Source of the DNA: JBKPNX01 sp046732855
GTDB taxonomy: Bacteria > Pseudomonadota > Alphaproteobacteria > Geminicoccales > Geminicoccaceae
Direction of reading: 5' to 3'
Assembly (NCBI GenBank): GCA_046732855.1
Contig: JBKPNX010000067.1
Location: 1 to 26,159, forward strand
DNA length: 26,159 bases
The translations under genes and the position numbers were made by a program. Of the stretch, positions 24,789 to 26,159 are shown one piece after another. The stretch's first letter is position 1, and each line of letters opens with the position of its first letter. The notes beneath the pieces were generated by a model. That model was not told where the DNA came from, searched no databases, and saw only the letters and a program-made list of their open reading frames with translations.

Positions 24789-25116
24789 ATGGGCCGGCTT
24801 GACCGGGCCATCCAGCGCATCCGAGTTGCTTCACCGGGCGGAGCTGCGGCGGTGCGCGGCCATTTCTTCAGGCGCTTCTCGCGCCGGATCGCGGCCTCGA
24901 TCGAGTCGTGCCTCTCGAACCACACGTGCCGCGTCACGCCATACTTCTCGGTGAAGCCGGGCGCGGTACGCTCGCGATGCTCGGCGACCCGCCTGACCAG
25001 GTTGCTCGTGACGCCCACGTACAACGCGCCGTTCCGCCGGCGCGCGAGCATGTAGACCCGGTAGCCGAGCATGGCCGGTCGCCCTCGAGAGGGATCGCCC
25101 GGTCAAGCCGGGCGAT
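24789..25116. mobile_element. Hairpin-flanked unit carrying a GIY-YIG nuclease gene
   Basis: The left end is hairpin ATGGGCCGG-CTTGA-CCGGGCCAT (24789-24811). The right end is ATCGCCCGG-TCAAG-CCGGGCGAT (25094-25116), a perfect 9-bp stem. Including flanks (GTCAT … GATCC), the two ends are inverted copies of each other differing at 3 of 28 positions. The only gene between them is the GIY-YIG nuclease. By analogy with repeat families mobilised by an internal nuclease or transposase gene, the nuclease could have spread with the repeats; this is inference. Confidence 0.45.
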
Positions 25117-25187
25117 GACAAGCGAAGTGGTTGGGCGATGACAAGCGGGTAAAAGCCGAGGTGTCAGGCCGGCCGATGACAGGGGGC
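25094..25187 (+). repeat. Further half-hairpin copies after the nuclease unit
   Basis: The right-hand hairpin is followed by TTGGGCGATGACAAGCG (25131-25147) and GGCCGGCCGATGACAGG, echoing its outer half (GGGCGATGACAAGCG). This mirrors the tandem decay seen at 24598-24760 on the other side. Confidence 0.5.
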
Positions 25188-25267
25188 GGCGAGCAGGAGG
25201 ACGACGGCGGTCGCGCGGCCCACCTCCACCCGATGTCTGATGAGTCCTGGGCCGCTCGCAAGAGAAA

Positions 25268-25291
25268 GGGGCCGCCCGGAAAGGCGGCCCC
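25268..25291 (-). terminator. Intrinsic terminator of groL
   Basis: On the minus strand a 9-bp perfect stem GGGGCCGCC/GGCGGCCCC closes a 6-base loop and is followed by TTTCTC. It lies 28 bases past the groL stop, where a terminator is expected. Confidence 0.85.
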
Positions 25292-25318
25292 TGCTAACCT
25301 GAAGCTCGAGCGGCGGGC

Positions 25319-26159
<841 letters not shown>

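Larger units (their letters stand above)
24515..25072 (-). pseudogene. GIY-YIG nuclease, C-terminally truncated and reading into repeats
   Basis: Residues 1-70 are a clear GIY-YIG domain of the small UPF0213/YhbQ-like kind: YRVYMLARRRNGALYVGVTS, NLVRRVAEHRERTAPGFTEK, YGVTRHVWFERHDSIEAAIR, REKRLKKWPR. Members normally continue for about 25 residues after KKW. Here the family sequence stops at KKWPR and the frame runs on as Ser/Pro/Arg-rich nonsense through the hairpin and tandem repeats, for 185 codons in total. The ATG is at 25072, directly after the right-hand hairpin. The core catalytic residues (Tyr pair, Arg, Glu) appear intact, so partial activity is possible, but a decayed copy is more likely. 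Confidence 0.7.

Overview
The window is GC-rich, densely packed bacterial chromosome, most likely from an alphaproteobacterium. The signs are a long two-domain dCTP deaminase, a GroEL with the alphaproteobacterial-looking GGM-rich tail, an adenylate-cyclase/TPR protein of the kind common in rhizobia and relatives, and short hairpin repeats with CTTGA/TCAAG loops. Genus cannot be read from sequence alone. No phage, integrase, transposase or CRISPR array was seen. About 21 protein genes, one tRNA, a strong terminator and a cluster of hairpin repeats can be supported.

Layout. 1-1014 (-): a YciI-like protein followed by a permease of the AI-2E family that runs off the left edge. 1216-5606 (-): a complete polyamine-type ABC importer (binding protein, ATPase, two permeases), with an unexplained 434-bp gap between binding protein and ATPase. 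6255-6878 (+): SCO1/SenC copper chaperone. 6931-7007 (+): tRNA-Arg(ACG), then about 780 bp with no clear gene. 7787-8587 (+): Asp/Glu-racemase-superfamily enzyme. 8667-9830 (-): dCTP deaminase. 10234-11670 (+): aldehyde dehydrogenase. 11928-12404 (-): small membrane protein. 12559-13863 (-): FAD-dependent amine/amino-acid oxidase type enzyme. 14224-15993 (+): class III adenylate cyclase with TPR repeats.

The most interesting region is 16044-20706 (-). A YcaO protein and a TfuA protein overlap by 4 bp. They are followed after 22 bp by a zinc metallopeptidase-like protein (HEMGH), and after 91 bp by a 190-residue protein ending in five tandem copies of the heptapeptide GASAR(L/I)(S/R). YcaO plus TfuA is the known pair for ATP-dependent backbone modification (thioamidation) of peptides. 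A repetitive, cysteine-free tail in the same apparent operon is what a multi-core RiPP precursor would look like, and the metallopeptidase is a candidate for releasing the product. The genes are seen in the sequence; the RiPP interpretation is inference.

20925-24296 (+) holds two Gfo/Idh/MocA oxidoreductases in an operon and then CinA. 24297-25200 is a junk-like strip with two inverted pairs of hairpin repeats. One pair brackets a GIY-YIG nuclease gene that has lost its C-terminus, and between the pairs lies a degenerate tandem array derived from a half hairpin. The window ends in the 3' part of groL (-) with a strong intrinsic terminator.
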